From Aliidiomarina sedimenti (GTDB lineage Bacteria > Pseudomonadota > Gammaproteobacteria > Enterobacterales > Alteromonadaceae): a DNA stretch of 64,000 nt. The stretch spans positions 392,428 to 456,427 of the forward strand of contig NZ_PIPN01000003.1 of the NCBI RefSeq assembly GCF_003986955.1, in the 5' to 3' direction. The position numbers were made by a program, and so were the translations under genes. How positions within the stretch are numbered: position 1 is the first letter of the stretch; each line of letters begins with the position of its first letter. Under the pieces are notes generated by a model. That model searched no databases, was not told the origin of the DNA, and was given only the letters and a program-made list of their open reading frames with translations. Of the stretch, positions 45,140 to 54,739 are shown in pieces.

Positions 45140-46111
45140 ATGTCACAAATTTTTGCGGTAGCCCCGATGATCGACTGGACTGACCGACATTGTCGCTACT
45201 TTCATCGTCAGCTTAGTACACGGGCAGTTCTCTATACTGAGATGGTGACGACCGGGGCGATTATTCACGGCAAAAATGACTTTCTGCTCTACAACGAGGA
45301 TGAACATCCGCTTGTTTTGCAGCTCGGTGGCAGCAACCCTGCAGACCTGGCGGCCTGCACCCGGCTAGCGGTCGAACGCGGTTACGATGAGATTAATTTA
45401 AACGTCGGTTGTCCGTCGGACCGTGTCCAGAATGGGCGCTTTGGGGCCTGTTTAATGGCCGAGCCGGAGTTGGTTGGTGACTGTCTGAAAGCTATGCAGG
45501 ACGCAGCGGGGACAGTGCCAGTCAGTATCAAAACCCGCCTTGGTATTGACGAACAGGATTCGTATTCGTTTCTGATGCGTTTACTGCAGGCGGTCGATAA
45601 TGCGGGCGTGTCCCGCCTTACCCTGCATGCACGGAAAGCCTGGCTGAATGGCCTGAGCCCGAAAGAAAACCGCGACATTCCGCCCCTTGATTATGATCGT
45701 GTGCATCAGGTCAAACGCGATTTAGCTCATTTTGAGGTGCTGCTAAACGGTGGTTTGCAGAGTCTCGACGAGGCGCAGGCGCAACTGCAGTTTGTTGATG
45801 GCGTGATGTTAGGACGGGCAGTGTACCAAAACCCCTGGATGCTGGCAGCGGTGGATTCAGTTTTGTATGGGCAGCCGATCAAGTGGCAGGCTCCCGAAGA
45901 GGTGTTGCCGGTGATGGCCGACTACATTGAGCGTCACATTGCGGCCGGGGGGCGTTTCTGGCACGTCGCCAGGCACATGCTCGGCTTGTTTCAAAACCGT
46001 CCTGGTGCCCGTCAGTGGCGTCGTCATTTAAGTGAGAACGGCCCCCGGGCAGAATCTGCTGCACCTTTATATGAAGCTGCGGAAAAAGTACTTGGACAGG
46101 CAGTGGCGTAA
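45140..46111 (+). CDS. dusA: tRNA-dihydrouridine(20/20a) synthase
   Basis: A 323-residue FMN enzyme reducing U20/U20a in tRNA D-loops. Family blocks seen: VAPMIDWTDRHCRYF, the catalytic cysteine in NVGCPSDRVQNGRFGACLM, LTLHARKAWLNGLSPKENR and VMLGRAVYQNPWML. I chose the ATG at 45140, with AGGAAA upstream; an earlier in-frame start at 45098 overlaps the promoter region. In enterobacteria the next gene is pspG; here two unknown small genes occupy that place. Confidence 0.95.
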   Translation: MSQIFAVAPMIDWTDRHCRYFHRQLSTRAVLYTEMVTTGAIIHGKNDFLLYNEDEHPLVLQLGGSNPADLAACTRLAVERGYDEINLNVGCPSDRVQNGRFGACLMAEPELVGDCLKAMQDAAGTVPVSIKTRLGIDEQDSYSFLMRLLQAVDNAGVSRLTLHARKAWLNGLSPKENRDIPPLDYDRVHQVKRDLAHFEVLLNGGLQSLDEAQAQLQFVDGVMLGRAVYQNPWMLAAVDSVLYGQPIKWQAPEEVLPVMADYIERHIAAGGRFWHVARHMLGLFQNRPGARQWRRHLSENGPRAESAAPLYEAAEKVLGQAVA

Positions 46112-46233
46112 AAAACTAAAGATTAGCGATTTTTTTAAGCGAATGGTAAAGCTGGCTAAGTCGAGTATTTGTATAATCTCTCGGATTTATATAAAAATAT
46201 TAAATATCAGTAGCTTATAAGTTTTATAGAAGT

Positions 46234-46248
46234 TGGCACAAGGTTTGT
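46234..46248 (+). promoter_or_regulatory. Sigma-54-like promoter before the small gene pair
   Basis: TGGCAC at 46234-46239, five bases, then TTGT at 46245-46248 matches the -24/-12 layout TGGCAC-N5-TTGC, with one mismatch (GT instead of GC at -12) and the required ten bases between the GG and GT pairs. The 100 bases upstream are strongly AT-rich (46175-46220), which would suit DNA bending. It lies 70 bases before the first small gene. Confidence 0.55.
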
Positions 46249-46252
46249 AATC

Positions 46253-46305
46253 TCTTAAGTACGAAGTGAAGTAAAACTTCGCAACGAACGACTCATTACT
46301 TAAGA
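46253..46305 (+). promoter_or_regulatory. Leader RNA inverted repeat next to the ribosome site
   Basis: A 9-bp perfect outer repeat (46253-46261 with 46297-46305) encloses a 6-bp inner stem (46262-46267 with 46276-46281). The outer right arm ends just before the AGGAAAC ribosome site of the small gene, so folding could affect its translation. That effect is inferred. Confidence 0.5.
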
Positions 46306-46317
46306 AGGAAACAAATC

Positions 46318-46584
46318 ATGAACACTTTATTAATCACTGTCAGCTTATTTTCTTTACAGTCACCAGCACCAGTTGCAGACACCATGTCATTTAATCTGCA
46401 CGAAGTGAAAGCGCAAATCCGTAGTTACCTGGTTGACGATGTTAACGCCGTAAGCTCGATGGTTAAGTTAGCGGTCAGTGAAGGTATTTCAGCCAGTACC
46501 CGCTTCTTCGACGAAGAGGACGCAGAGTCTCTGGATACTGAGCAAGCAGAGGTTCTAGCCGCTGCCGATTCCGAGAGCAACTAA
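46318..46584 (+). CDS. Small protein of unknown function (88 residues)
   Basis: A strong AAGGAAAC precedes the ATG. The N-terminus is mildly hydrophobic without positive charge (MNTLLITVSLFSLQSPAPVA), possibly a weak membrane or export segment. The middle (MSFNLHEVKAQIRSYLVDDV and on) is amphipathic, and the C-terminal third is very acidic (FDEEDAESLDTEQAE). I do not recognise a family. Its stop overlaps the start of a second small gene. Its place after dusA and behind a sigma-54-like promoter is where pspG lies in enterobacteria, but it does not look like the 80-residue, largely hydrophobic PspG. Confidence 0.65.
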   Translation: MNTLLITVSLFSLQSPAPVADTMSFNLHEVKAQIRSYLVDDVNAVSSMVKLAVSEGISASTRFFDEEDAESLDTEQAEVLAAADSESN

Positions 46585-46718
46585 TGTGGGTGTGGCTGAG
46601 CATTGTATGGATATTGCTGCCAATACTAGCAATTACCTTAACCTGCTTGCTGACACTCCTGGTAAGCCGCTGGTCGCGACGGACTAATCGTCACCCGCGA
46701 CGAGTATATGAGTCGTAA
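46584..46718 (+). CDS. 44-residue single-span membrane peptide
   Basis: The ATG overlaps the stop of the preceding gene (TAATG). The product is MWVWLSIVWILLPILAIT, followed by more hydrophobic residues to about position 27, then a strongly basic tail with RWSRRTNRHPRRVYES. This is one clear transmembrane helix with a positive cytoplasmic end. The tight coupling, hydrophobic core and basic tail make a chance frame unlikely. The stop lies inside a 10-bp perfect inverted repeat. Function unknown; it may partner the upstream small protein. Confidence 0.6.
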   Translation: MWVWLSIVWILLPILAITLTCLLTLLVSRWSRRTNRHPRRVYES

Positions 46719-46727
46719 CTCGTCGCG
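46696..46727 (+). repeat. Inverted repeat at the end of the small gene pair
   Basis: 10-bp perfect arms 46696-46705 and 46718-46727 enclose a 12-base loop that includes most of the stop codon. No T run follows, so it could be a processing or stability hairpin rather than a terminator. Confidence 0.55.
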
Positions 46728-46789
46728 CTGTCCTTTCTCTGATAATCTGGTTACTCTTCTATTTACAATTTCCCTGATGAGGACCTTTG

Positions 46790-47986
46790 ATGCGTTTATC
46801 TATCCTGAGCATAGCGCTGGCTAGCGTATGCACCATGGCTTCGGCTTCGGCAACCGAGATATTTGCCGGCGAACGGGCACAACAGATCGCCCAGGACACC
46901 CTGATTATCGATACTCACATTGACGTGCCATGGCGGCTGATGGATGACTGGGAAGATATGACCGGTGCCGCTGAACGTGGTGACTTTGATTATGAACGAG
47001 CTGTTGCAGGGGGACTGAACGCGCCCTTTATGGCGATTTACGTCCCAAGTACCTATGAAGACAACGGTGCCTATACACTCGCCAACCACCTAATCGACTT
47101 TGTCGAATCCATGGTCTACCGTGCACCGGACCAGTATGCAATTCCACACAGCGTGGATGAGCTTCTGGCGCAGGTGGAGCAGGGCCTGATTTCATTGCCG
47201 ATGGGGATGGAAAATGGCGCACCTATAGAAGGTAAGCTCGAAAATCTGCAGCATTTTTATGACCGCGGGGTGCGATACATTACCCTGGCTCATTCTGAAG
47301 ACAATCATATCAGTGATTCCTCGTACGATATCCGTCAGCGCTGGGGTGGCCTGAGCCCGTTTGGCAAAGAGCTGGTTGCTGAGATGAACCGGATCGGAAT
47401 GATGGTGGATATCAGCCATGTCAGTGACAAAGCATTTTATGACGTCATGGAGATTACCCAGGTTCCGGTTATCGCTACCCATTCGTCAGCACGTTCTTAT
47501 ACGCCAGGCTGGCAACGAAATATGAGCGACGAGATGATCGAGACCCTGGCTGAGAACAATGGAGTGATCCAGGTGACCTTTGGTTCAACCTTTGTTACAG
47601 CCCAGGCGAACCAGTTCCGTGCCCGTATTCAACGTCTGACCGCAGCGATAAATGAAGAACACGGCGAAGGTACTCCTGAAGCCGAAGCCGCCATTGCTCG
47701 TATGGAGGAAGAGAACCAGTTCCCGTATGCAACCTACGATGACGTGCTTAACCACATTGACCATATTGTTGAATTAGTCGGAATTGACCATGTTGGCATT
47801 GGTTCAGACTTTGATGGCGTTGGAGATACCCTGCCTGAAGGTTTAAAAGACGTGAGTACTTTCCCGAACTTAATTCAAGGTTTGTTAGACCGCGGTTACA
47901 GTGAAGATGAGATAGATCAGATCCTGTACAAGAACACGGTTCGCGCATGGCGAGCAGTAGAGGCATACGCGGCCGAAAACAGCTAA
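46790..47986 (+). CDS. Membrane dipeptidase, peptidase M19 family
   Basis: A 398-residue zinc dipeptidase with a Sec signal peptide (MRLSILSIALASVCTMASASA), hence periplasmic. Metal and active-site motifs of renal-dipeptidase relatives: DTHIDVP (H-x-D), ITLAHSEDN, VDISHVSD, IATHSSAR and GIGSDFDG. M19 enzymes cleave dipeptides, often with D-residues at the second position. GAGG precedes the ATG at 46790. It sits directly upstream of the S10 operon, where tuf or fusA is common elsewhere. Confidence 0.92.
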   Translation: MRLSILSIALASVCTMASASATEIFAGERAQQIAQDTLIIDTHIDVPWRLMDDWEDMTGAAERGDFDYERAVAGGLNAPFMAIYVPSTYEDNGAYTLANHLIDFVESMVYRAPDQYAIPHSVDELLAQVEQGLISLPMGMENGAPIEGKLENLQHFYDRGVRYITLAHSEDNHISDSSYDIRQRWGGLSPFGKELVAEMNRIGMMVDISHVSDKAFYDVMEITQVPVIATHSSARSYTPGWQRNMSDEMIETLAENNGVIQVTFGSTFVTAQANQFRARIQRLTAAINEEHGEGTPEAEAAIARMEEENQFPYATYDDVLNHIDHIVELVGIDHVGIGSDFDGVGDTLPEGLKDVSTFPNLIQGLLDRGYSEDEIDQILYKNTVRAWRAVEAYAAENS

Positions 47987-48017
47987 GCAAAAGCCTAGCG
48001 ACAGGCGTGATCAGCAG

Positions 48018-48045
48018 TTGACTTCACCTTTGGCTGCTGTATAAT
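48018..48045 (+). promoter_or_regulatory. Promoter of the S10 operon
   Basis: TTGACT at 48018-48023, 16 bases, then a perfect TATAAT at 48040-48045 and a GC-rich discriminator CTCGCGCC. It leads into a leader of about 160 bases before rpsJ. Confidence 0.9.
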
Positions 48046-48051
48046 CTCGCG

Positions 48052-48522
<471 letters not shown>

Positions 48523-48555
48523 GAGCACTAGGATTCTGGATAAGAGGTTTTAACA

Positions 48556-49194
48556 ATGGCTATTGGTCTAGTCGGTCGTAAAGTCGGAATGACTCGCATC
48601 TTTCAAGAAGATGGCGCTTCTGTTCCTGTGACTGTGATCGAAGTGCAGGCAAACCGCGTGACTCAGGTTAAAGACCTGGACGTTGACGGTTACCGTGCGC
48701 TTCAAGTGACCACCGGCAGCAAAAAAGCTAACCGTGTCAACAAAGCTGCAGCGGGTCATTTCGCTAAAGCAAGCGTTGAAGCGGGTCGTGGTCTTTGGGA
48801 GTTCCGCCTTGGTGAAGGTGAGGGCGACGAGATCGCGGTTGGTGCTGAGCTGACAGTGGAAATTTTTAATGATACTAAAATGGTTGACGTAACCGGTACC
48901 TCTAAAGGTAAAGGTTTCGCCGGTACTGTTAAACGCTGGAACTTCAGCATGCAAGACGCGACGCATGGTAACTCATTGTCGCATCGTGCACCGGGTTCCA
49001 TCGGGCAGAACCAGTCACCAGGTAAAGTATTCAAAGGTAAGAAAATGGCCGGCCAAATGGGTAACGTACGCGTCACTGTACAATCCCTGGAAGTCGTCCG
49101 TGTTGACGCTGAGCGCAACTTAATTTTGGTTAAGGGTGCTGTCCCTGGCGCGACTGGCGGTGACGTCATCGTTAAGCCTGCGGTCAAAGCGTAA
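48556..49194 (+). CDS. rplC: 50S ribosomal protein L3
   Basis: The 212-residue L3, slightly longer than in E. coli (209). Typical blocks: [27 protein letters not shown] and [19 protein letters not shown] [16 protein letters not shown]. The Gln in IGQNQSPG is at the site that is N5-methylated in E. coli L3. AAGAGG precedes the ATG. Confidence 0.97.
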   Translation: MAIGLVGRKVGMTRIFQEDGASVPVTVIEVQANRVTQVKDLDVDGYRALQVTTGSKKANRVNKAAAGHFAKASVEAGRGLWEFRLGEGEGDEIAVGAELTVEIFNDTKMVDVTGTSKGKGFAGTVKRWNFSMQDATHGNSLSHRAPGSIGQNQSPGKVFKGKKMAGQMGNVRVTVQSLEVVRVDAERNLILVKGAVPGATGGDVIVKPAVKA

Positions 49195-49212
49195 CGTCTG
49201 AGGAGATTAGTG

Positions 49213-49818
49213 ATGGAATTAGCATTAAAAGACGCAAAAGGCGCTCTTGAAGTTTCCGAAGCTACCTTTGGACGTGAGTTTAACGAAGCGCTCGTGCATC
49301 AGGTTGTAGTTGCCTATGCTGCGGGTGCGCGTCAAGGTACGCGAGCTCAACTGACTCGCTCTGAAGTTTCAGGTGGCGGTAAAAAGCCATGGCGTCAAAA
49401 GGGTACGGGCCGCGCTCGCGCAGGTACTATCCGTAGCCCAATCTGGCGTTCTGGTGGTGTGACCTTTGCAGCTAAGCCGCAGGATCACAGCCAGAAAGTA
49501 AACAAAAAAATGTATCGCGGTGCGGTAAAAAGCATTTTATCTGAACTGGTTCGTCAAGACCGTTTGATCGTAGTTGAAAACTTCAGCGTTAGTGCGCCGA
49601 AGACTAAAGAACTTGCGGCCAAACTGAAAGAGCTGGACTTAAAAGATGTTCTTATCGTGACTAAAGAAGTAGATGAGAATCTGTTCCTGGCATCACGCAA
49701 CCTGTACAAGGTTGACGTACGTGACGTACAGGGTATCGACCCGGTCAGCCTGATCGCATTCGATAAAGTTCTAATCACTGCTGACGCGGTCAAGCAGCTT
49801 GAGGAGGCCTTATCATGA
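49213..49818 (+). CDS. rplD: 50S ribosomal protein L4
   Basis: The 201-residue L4, the E. coli length, and the autogenous repressor of the S10 operon there. The extended loop [18 protein letters not shown] is intact. I chose ATG 49213 (GGAG upstream) over the GTG one codon earlier. Its stop overlaps the rplW start by four bases. Confidence 0.97.
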   Translation: MELALKDAKGALEVSEATFGREFNEALVHQVVVAYAAGARQGTRAQLTRSEVSGGGKKPWRQKGTGRARAGTIRSPIWRSGGVTFAAKPQDHSQKVNKKMYRGAVKSILSELVRQDRLIVVENFSVSAPKTKELAAKLKELDLKDVLIVTKEVDENLFLASRNLYKVDVRDVQGIDPVSLIAFDKVLITADAVKQLEEALS

Positions 49819-50117
49819 TTAGCGAAGAACGTATGTTGAAAGTGTTACTGGCTCCTCATATTTCTGAGAAAGCAACGATGAGTGCTGAGGCGAACAACAC
49901 CTTGGTTTTCAAAGTAGCAAAAGACGCTACTAAGAAAGAAATCAAAGCTGCAGTTGAGAAATTGTTTGAAGTCGAAGTAACTGGCGTTCGCACTCTGAAC
50001 GTGAAGGGTAAAGCCAAGCGCACTGGTGCGCGCATGGGCAAGCGTAGCGATTGGAAAAAAGCTTACGTAACCCTGACCGAAGGTGCCGACATCGACTTCG
50101 TCGGCGGCGCTGAATAA
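49815..50117 (+). CDS. rplW: 50S ribosomal protein L23
   Basis: The 100-residue L23 (start [20 protein letters not shown]), at the peptide exit, docking site for trigger factor and SRP. ATGA overlap with rplD gives coupled translation; GGAGG lies inside the end of rplD. Confidence 0.97.
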   Translation: MISEERMLKVLLAPHISEKATMSAEANNTLVFKVAKDATKKEIKAAVEKLFEVEVTGVRTLNVKGKAKRTGARMGKRSDWKKAYVTLTEGADIDFVGGAE

Positions 50118-50134
50118 ACAGGAGGATAGTGAAA

Positions 50135-50959
50135 ATGGCTGTTGTTAAACAGAAGCCTACATCTCCGGGTCGTCGCCACGTCGTTAAAGTCGTTGGCCAG
50201 GACCTGTATAAAGGCAAGCCTTACGCCCCGTTGCTGGAAAAGAACAGCAAGTCTGGTGGTCGTAACAACAAAGGTCGTATCACAGTTCGTCATATCGGTG
50301 GTGGACATAAGCATCACTACCGCGTGATTGACTTTAAACGCAATAAAGACGGTATTCCTGCAAAGGTTGAACGGATTGAATATGATCCAAACCGCTCTGC
50401 AAACATTGCGTTGGTGCTGTATGCCGACGGTGAACGCCGTTACATCCTGGCACCAAAAGGCCTGAAAGCTGGCGCTAGCGTCGTTTCAGGTTCTGATGCA
50501 CCGATTAAAGCAGGTAACACTCTGCCAATGCGCAATATTCCAGTAGGTAGTACTGTGCACGCGGTAGAAATGAAGCCTGGTAAAGGTGCTCAGTTAGCAC
50601 GTTCGGCTGGTGCTTACGTTCAAATCCTGGCTCGTGAAGGCTTGTACGTAACTGTACGTCTGCGCTCTGGTGAAGTTCGTAAAATCTTATCAGATTGCCG
50701 TGCAACTATCGGTGAGATCGGTAACGCTGAGCACATGCTGAAGCAACTGGGTAAAGCTGGTGCTGCACGCTGGCGTGGTGTTCGTCCGACTGTTCGTGGT
50801 GTTGCCATGAACCCGGTTGATCACCCACACGGTGGTGGTGAAGGTCGTACTTCAGGTGGTCGTCACCCGGTATCTCCGTGGGGCATGCCAACTAAAGGCT
50901 TCAAGACCCGTAAGAATAAGCGTACTGACAAGTACATCGTGCGTCGTCGCACTAAATAA
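50135..50959 (+). CDS. rplB: 50S ribosomal protein L2
   Basis: The 274-residue L2 (start [18 protein letters not shown]), which supports the peptidyl transferase centre. The conserved C-terminal [14 protein letters not shown] block, including the key histidine, is present. ATG 50135 is chosen over a GTG two codons upstream; GGAGG precedes. Confidence 0.97.
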   Translation: MAVVKQKPTSPGRRHVVKVVGQDLYKGKPYAPLLEKNSKSGGRNNKGRITVRHIGGGHKHHYRVIDFKRNKDGIPAKVERIEYDPNRSANIALVLYADGERRYILAPKGLKAGASVVSGSDAPIKAGNTLPMRNIPVGSTVHAVEMKPGKGAQLARSAGAYVQILAREGLYVTVRLRSGEVRKILSDCRATIGEIGNAEHMLKQLGKAGAARWRGVRPTVRGVAMNPVDHPHGGGEGRTSGGRHPVSPWGMPTKGFKTRKNKRTDKYIVRRRTK

Positions 50960-50978
50960 AGGCAAGAGGATTCATTAA

Positions 50979-51257
<279 letters not shown>

Positions 51258-51269
51258 GAGGTAAATACA

Positions 51270-51602
51270 ATGGAAGCTATTGCTAAACATAAATTTGCCC
51301 GCGTTTCCCCTCAAAAGGGGCGTCTGGTTGCAGATCAAATTCGAGGCCAATCGGTTGCACAAGCGCTTGATATTTTGGGTTACAGCCCGAAGAAAGCGGC
51401 AGCTTTGGTTAAGAAAGTTTTAGAGTCTGCTATCGCCAACGCGGAGCATAATGAAGGTGCTGACATCGATGAGCTCAAAGTATCCTCCATCATGATTGAT
51501 GAAGGTCCTACTATGAAGCGCATCAAGCCTCGTGCTAAAGGTCGTGCCGATCGTATCTTGAAGCGTACCAGCCACATTACTGTGGTTGTGTCAGATAGCT
51601 AG
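51270..51602 (+). CDS. rplV: 50S ribosomal protein L22
   Basis: The 110-residue L22 ([20 protein letters not shown]); its beta-hairpin ([17 protein letters not shown]) lines the exit tunnel and is of normal length with no insertion. Confidence 0.97.
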   Translation: MEAIAKHKFARVSPQKGRLVADQIRGQSVAQALDILGYSPKKAAALVKKVLESAIANAEHNEGADIDELKVSSIMIDEGPTMKRIKPRAKGRADRILKRTSHITVVVSDS

Positions 51603-51612
51603 GAGATAAATT

Positions 51613-52305
51613 ATGGGTCAAAAAGTACATCCTAATGGTATTCGCCTAGGTATCACCAAGCCATACAATGCTACCTGGTACGCGGATTCCAAGGATTTCG
51701 CCAACAACCTGCACAGTGATCACAAGGTGCGTGAGTTCTTGAAAACAGAACTTAAAAGCGCGTCTGTGAGCCGGATTGTTATTGAGCGCCCTGCAAAGAG
51801 TGTTCGCGTAACAATTCACACTGCTCGTCCAGGTGTTGTTATTGGTAAAAAAGGTGAAGATGTTGAGAAGCTGCGTCAGAAAGTTTCTAAACTGACTGGT
51901 GTTCCAGCGCAGATCAACATTTCAGAAGTTCGTAAGCCTGAGCTCGATGCACAGCTTATCGGTGAGAACATCGCTGGTCAGTTAGAGCGTCGCGTCATGT
52001 TCCGTCGCGCTATGAAGCGTGCGGTACAGAACGCAATGCGTCTGGGTGCTCAAGGTATCAAGGTTGAAGTTAGCGGTCGCTTAGGCGGCGCTGAGATTGC
52101 ACGTACCGAATGGTATCGTGAAGGTCGTGTTCCACTGCATACTCTGCGTGCGGACATTGATTATGCAACCTCAGAAGCTCACACGACCTACGGTATCATC
52201 GGCGTGAAGGTTTGGGTATTCCGCGGCGAAGTCCTTGGTGGCATGCCGGTTCAGGAAGAGCAACAGCAACCTAAACCTGCTAAGCGCGGCAAAGGTCGTA
52301 AGTAA
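51613..52305 (+). CDS. rpsC: 30S ribosomal protein S3
   Basis: The 230-residue S3 with KH domain ([15 protein letters not shown]) and C-terminal domain, ending in a Gln/Lys-rich tail. It lines the mRNA entry channel. AGGAG precedes the ATG. Confidence 0.97.
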   Translation: MGQKVHPNGIRLGITKPYNATWYADSKDFANNLHSDHKVREFLKTELKSASVSRIVIERPAKSVRVTIHTARPGVVIGKKGEDVEKLRQKVSKLTGVPAQINISEVRKPELDAQLIGENIAGQLERRVMFRRAMKRAVQNAMRLGAQGIKVEVSGRLGGAEIARTEWYREGRVPLHTLRADIDYATSEAHTTYGIIGVKVWVFRGEVLGGMPVQEEQQQPKPAKRGKGRK

Positions 52306-52316
52306 GGAGAACCGAT

Positions 52317-52730
52317 ATGTTACAACCTAAGCGTACGAAATTTCGCAAGGTTCATACAGGCCGTAACCGCGGTCTGGCGCAGACTGGTAACAAAGTTAGC
52401 TTCGGTACTTTCGGCCTGAAAGCGACAGAGCGTGGTCGTATGACTGCTCGTCAAATCGAAGCCGCACGTCGTGCGATGACTCGTCACGTCAAGCGTCAAG
52501 GTAAAATCTGGATCCGTGTATTTCCAGACAAGCCAATTACTCAAAAGCCGCTTGAAGTGCGTATGGGTAAAGGTAAAGGTAACGTTGAATACTGGGTTTG
52601 CCAAATCCAGCCAGGTCGTGTTTTATACGAAATGGACGGCGTTCCTGAAGAGTTGGCACGTGAAGCATTCAAATTAGCGGCTGCTAAACTGCCATTCAAA
52701 ACCACTTTTGTTTCTCGGACGGTGATGTAA
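52317..52730 (+). CDS. rplP: 50S ribosomal protein L16
   Basis: The 137-residue L16 ([30 protein letters not shown]). Arg82 in the RMGKGKG segment lies near the position hydroxylated in E. coli L16. Its stop overlaps the rpmC start. Confidence 0.97.
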   Translation: MLQPKRTKFRKVHTGRNRGLAQTGNKVSFGTFGLKATERGRMTARQIEAARRAMTRHVKRQGKIWIRVFPDKPITQKPLEVRMGKGKGNVEYWVCQIQPGRVLYEMDGVPEELAREAFKLAAAKLPFKTTFVSRTVM

Positions 52731-52921
52731 TGAAAGCTAGCGAACTTAATGAAAAGAGCGTTGAACAGCTGAATGAAGAGCTGCTTGGCCTGCTTCGCGA
52801 GCAATTCAACTTGCGTATGCAAGCTGCCACCGGCCAGCTGAATCAAACTCATATGTTGAAGCAAGTGCGTCGTGATATCGCACGTGTGAAAACTGTTATC
52901 AACCAGAAGGCGGGTGCGTAA
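52730..52921 (+). CDS. rpmC: 50S ribosomal protein L29
   Basis: The 63-residue L29 ([19 protein letters not shown], end [12 protein letters not shown]), near the exit tunnel. TAATG overlaps on both sides couple it to rplP and rpsQ. Confidence 0.96.
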   Translation: MKASELNEKSVEQLNEELLGLLREQFNLRMQAATGQLNQTHMLKQVRRDIARVKTVINQKAGA

Positions 52922-53184
52922 TGACCGAAGCTAAAACTATCCGTACTCTGCAAGGTCGTGTAGTTAGCGACAAGATGGACAAGTCTATCGTTGTTGCTAT
53001 CGAGCGCCGGGTTAAACACCCAATCTATGGCAAGTACATCACTCGTACTACCAAGATCAAAGCGCACGACGAGTCTAACCAATGTGGCCAGGGCGATCTC
53101 GTGACTATTCGCGAAACGCGTCCTATCTCGAAAGGGAAAAACTGGACACTGGTTGACGTTGTTGAGAAAGCGAACACCATTTAA
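52921..53184 (+). CDS. rpsQ: 30S ribosomal protein S17
   Basis: The 87-residue S17 ([20 protein letters not shown], end [13 protein letters not shown]). It starts inside the rpmC stop. It is the last gene of this transcription unit, closed by a strong terminator; in most relatives rplN follows directly. Confidence 0.97.
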   Translation: MTEAKTIRTLQGRVVSDKMDKSIVVAIERRVKHPIYGKYITRTTKIKAHDESNQCGQGDLVTIRETRPISKGKNWTLVDVVEKANTI

Positions 53185-53218
53185 TTGTCTATTTTGCATA
53201 GATAGTTTTAAGGTTTAG

Positions 53219-53245
53219 AAAACGGCCCTTCGGGGCCGTTTTTTT
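53219..53245 (+). terminator. Terminator after rpsQ
   Basis: An AACGGCCC stem (53221-53228 with 53233-53240), a TTCG tetraloop and a seven-base T run. It separates the S10 block from the porin gene and the spc block. Confidence 0.95.
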
Positions 53246-53266
53246 ATCCGTTTGATTTAACTCAGA

Positions 53267-53294
53267 TTGTTAAGGAGTTAAAGGTAACTATACT
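53267..53294 (+). promoter_or_regulatory. Promoter of the porin gene
   Basis: TTGTTA at 53267-53272 and TATACT at 53289-53294 with 16-base spacing, 33 bases before the porin ATG. Confidence 0.65.
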
Positions 53295-53326
53295 TGGGCT
53301 ACACAATAGCAAAACGGAGAGTAAGG

Positions 53327-54625
53327 ATGCCTGCCAACACAGTGTTGAAAGTGATTCCAATAGCGATTGCCTGTGGTTTAGTGAGTACCTCGGTCACAGC
53401 GCAACAAAACCCTGAGTCCGATAGAGAAGAACAGCGGCTGCAGTCACTGGAACAGCGACTGAGTGAGCTGGAAGAGGAGCTCGCAGTAGCCAAGCGTGAC
53501 TTACGCGAGACTCAGCGTGAAAATGAAGAGGTTGCCGAGACCGTCGCAGCGCAGGACGATGACAGTAGCGGTATTCAGTTCGGTGGCGCGGTGCGCTTCC
53601 AGTATGTGCTGGCTGATTACGATGAAGGTCAGAAAAATCGCGGCGGCGATATGCAGTTCGACTTGTTCCGGCTGAATTTTGATGGCGAAATGAACGGCGC
53701 TATTCTGTCTGCTGAGTATCGCTGGTTTGAATACATGGACGCGCTCCGTCATGCCTATTTTGGGTACAATTTCACGGATGAGTGGCAGGGCCAGGTTGGG
53801 GTGGTAATCCAGCCCTGGGGCGTAATGCCCTACAATTCCCATAGCTATTTCTTTAGTTCGAACTTTTATATTGGTTTTGAAGATAACCCCGGTACCGGGA
53901 TAAAATTTACCAAGCGTAGCGATGACTGGGATCTCGATTTTGCCCTGATCCTCAATGACGACCTTGGTGGCAGCACGGGGGATGTGCGCAGCCGCGCAGA
54001 CAGCTACAACTACAATGTCAGCGGAATTCGCCTGCCAGGTGAGGATATTTACGCCGAGCCTGAGCGTACCGCCAGCGAAAACAATACCTTTATTACCCGC
54101 ATTGCCCGCAAGTTATCATTCGGTGAAGACGAGCTCGAAATTGGCGTCTCGGGTCAGTATGGTGATATCAATGATGGCCTTGATTCAGTCGGCAGTAAGC
54201 GGGCATTGGGACTGCACGCTGCCTACACCACCGGGCGCTGGGAGTTTCATGGCCAGTGGACACATTATGACTACGACCTTGATATAGAAAATGAAGGCGT
54301 AGTGGTGGGTGCCTACGCCTACTTTGATACCATTCCGACTCGCTCGAATCTTTACACCGCCAATGTTGCCTACAATTATCCGCTCGACTTCGGCCCGGTT
54401 GAGTCACTTCAGTTCTATAACAATACCAGCCTGATCACTGACAAAAGGGGCTATCAGGAGGATACTGTGATGAATGTAGCGGGGATGGCGGTTGCTGCCG
54501 GCGGCATCTATACCTACTTCGATTTAGTCAGCGCAAAAAATCAACCGTTTGCGAATGGTTCGATAGCGGGTGAAGACACTGGTTGGAATACTCGTTTTAA
54601 CATCAATTTTGGCTACTACTTCTAA
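53327..54625 (+). CDS. Outer-membrane porin-like protein with N-terminal coiled coil
   Basis: A 432-residue protein with a Sec signal peptide of about 25 residues (MPANTVLKVIPIAIACGLVS, then TSVTAQ). A Glu-rich coiled coil follows (LQSLEQRLSELEEELAVAK and on, about residues 35-75), then a beta-strand-rich barrel with alternating polar and aromatic residues, ending in the OMP-type C-terminal strand FNINFGYYF with terminal Phe. The N-terminal coiled coil followed by a barrel resembles phosphate-selective OprP/OprO-type porins. No substrate can be stated. It has its own promoter and terminators and interrupts the usual rpsQ-rplN junction. I chose ATG 53327 (GGAGAGTAAGG upstream). Confidence 0.82.
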   Translation: MPANTVLKVIPIAIACGLVSTSVTAQQNPESDREEQRLQSLEQRLSELEEELAVAKRDLRETQRENEEVAETVAAQDDDSSGIQFGGAVRFQYVLADYDEGQKNRGGDMQFDLFRLNFDGEMNGAILSAEYRWFEYMDALRHAYFGYNFTDEWQGQVGVVIQPWGVMPYNSHSYFFSSNFYIGFEDNPGTGIKFTKRSDDWDLDFALILNDDLGGSTGDVRSRADSYNYNVSGIRLPGEDIYAEPERTASENNTFITRIARKLSFGEDELEIGVSGQYGDINDGLDSVGSKRALGLHAAYTTGRWEFHGQWTHYDYDLDIENEGVVVGAYAYFDTIPTRSNLYTANVAYNYPLDFGPVESLQFYNNTSLITDKRGYQEDTVMNVAGMAVAAGGIYTYFDLVSAKNQPFANGSIAGEDTGWNTRFNINFGYYF

Positions 54626-54646
54626 TTTGTAGTACACTACGCGACA

Positions 54647-54702
54647 GGCAAGACTCCTTGCCTTGGACTGGGCCGCAACGGTTTGGCCCAGTTATTATTT
54701 TA
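54647..54702 (+). terminator. Tandem hairpins after the porin gene
   Basis: A small stem GGCAAG/CTTGCC (54647-54652 with 54657-54662) is followed by an 8-bp stem ACTGGGCC/GGCCCAGT (54667-54674 with 54685-54692) and a T-rich tract. The second is the likely terminator. Confidence 0.7.
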
Positions 54703-54739
54703 ATTCCCTTCAGCCCTATTCCCTGGCTTTTTTTTCTGT

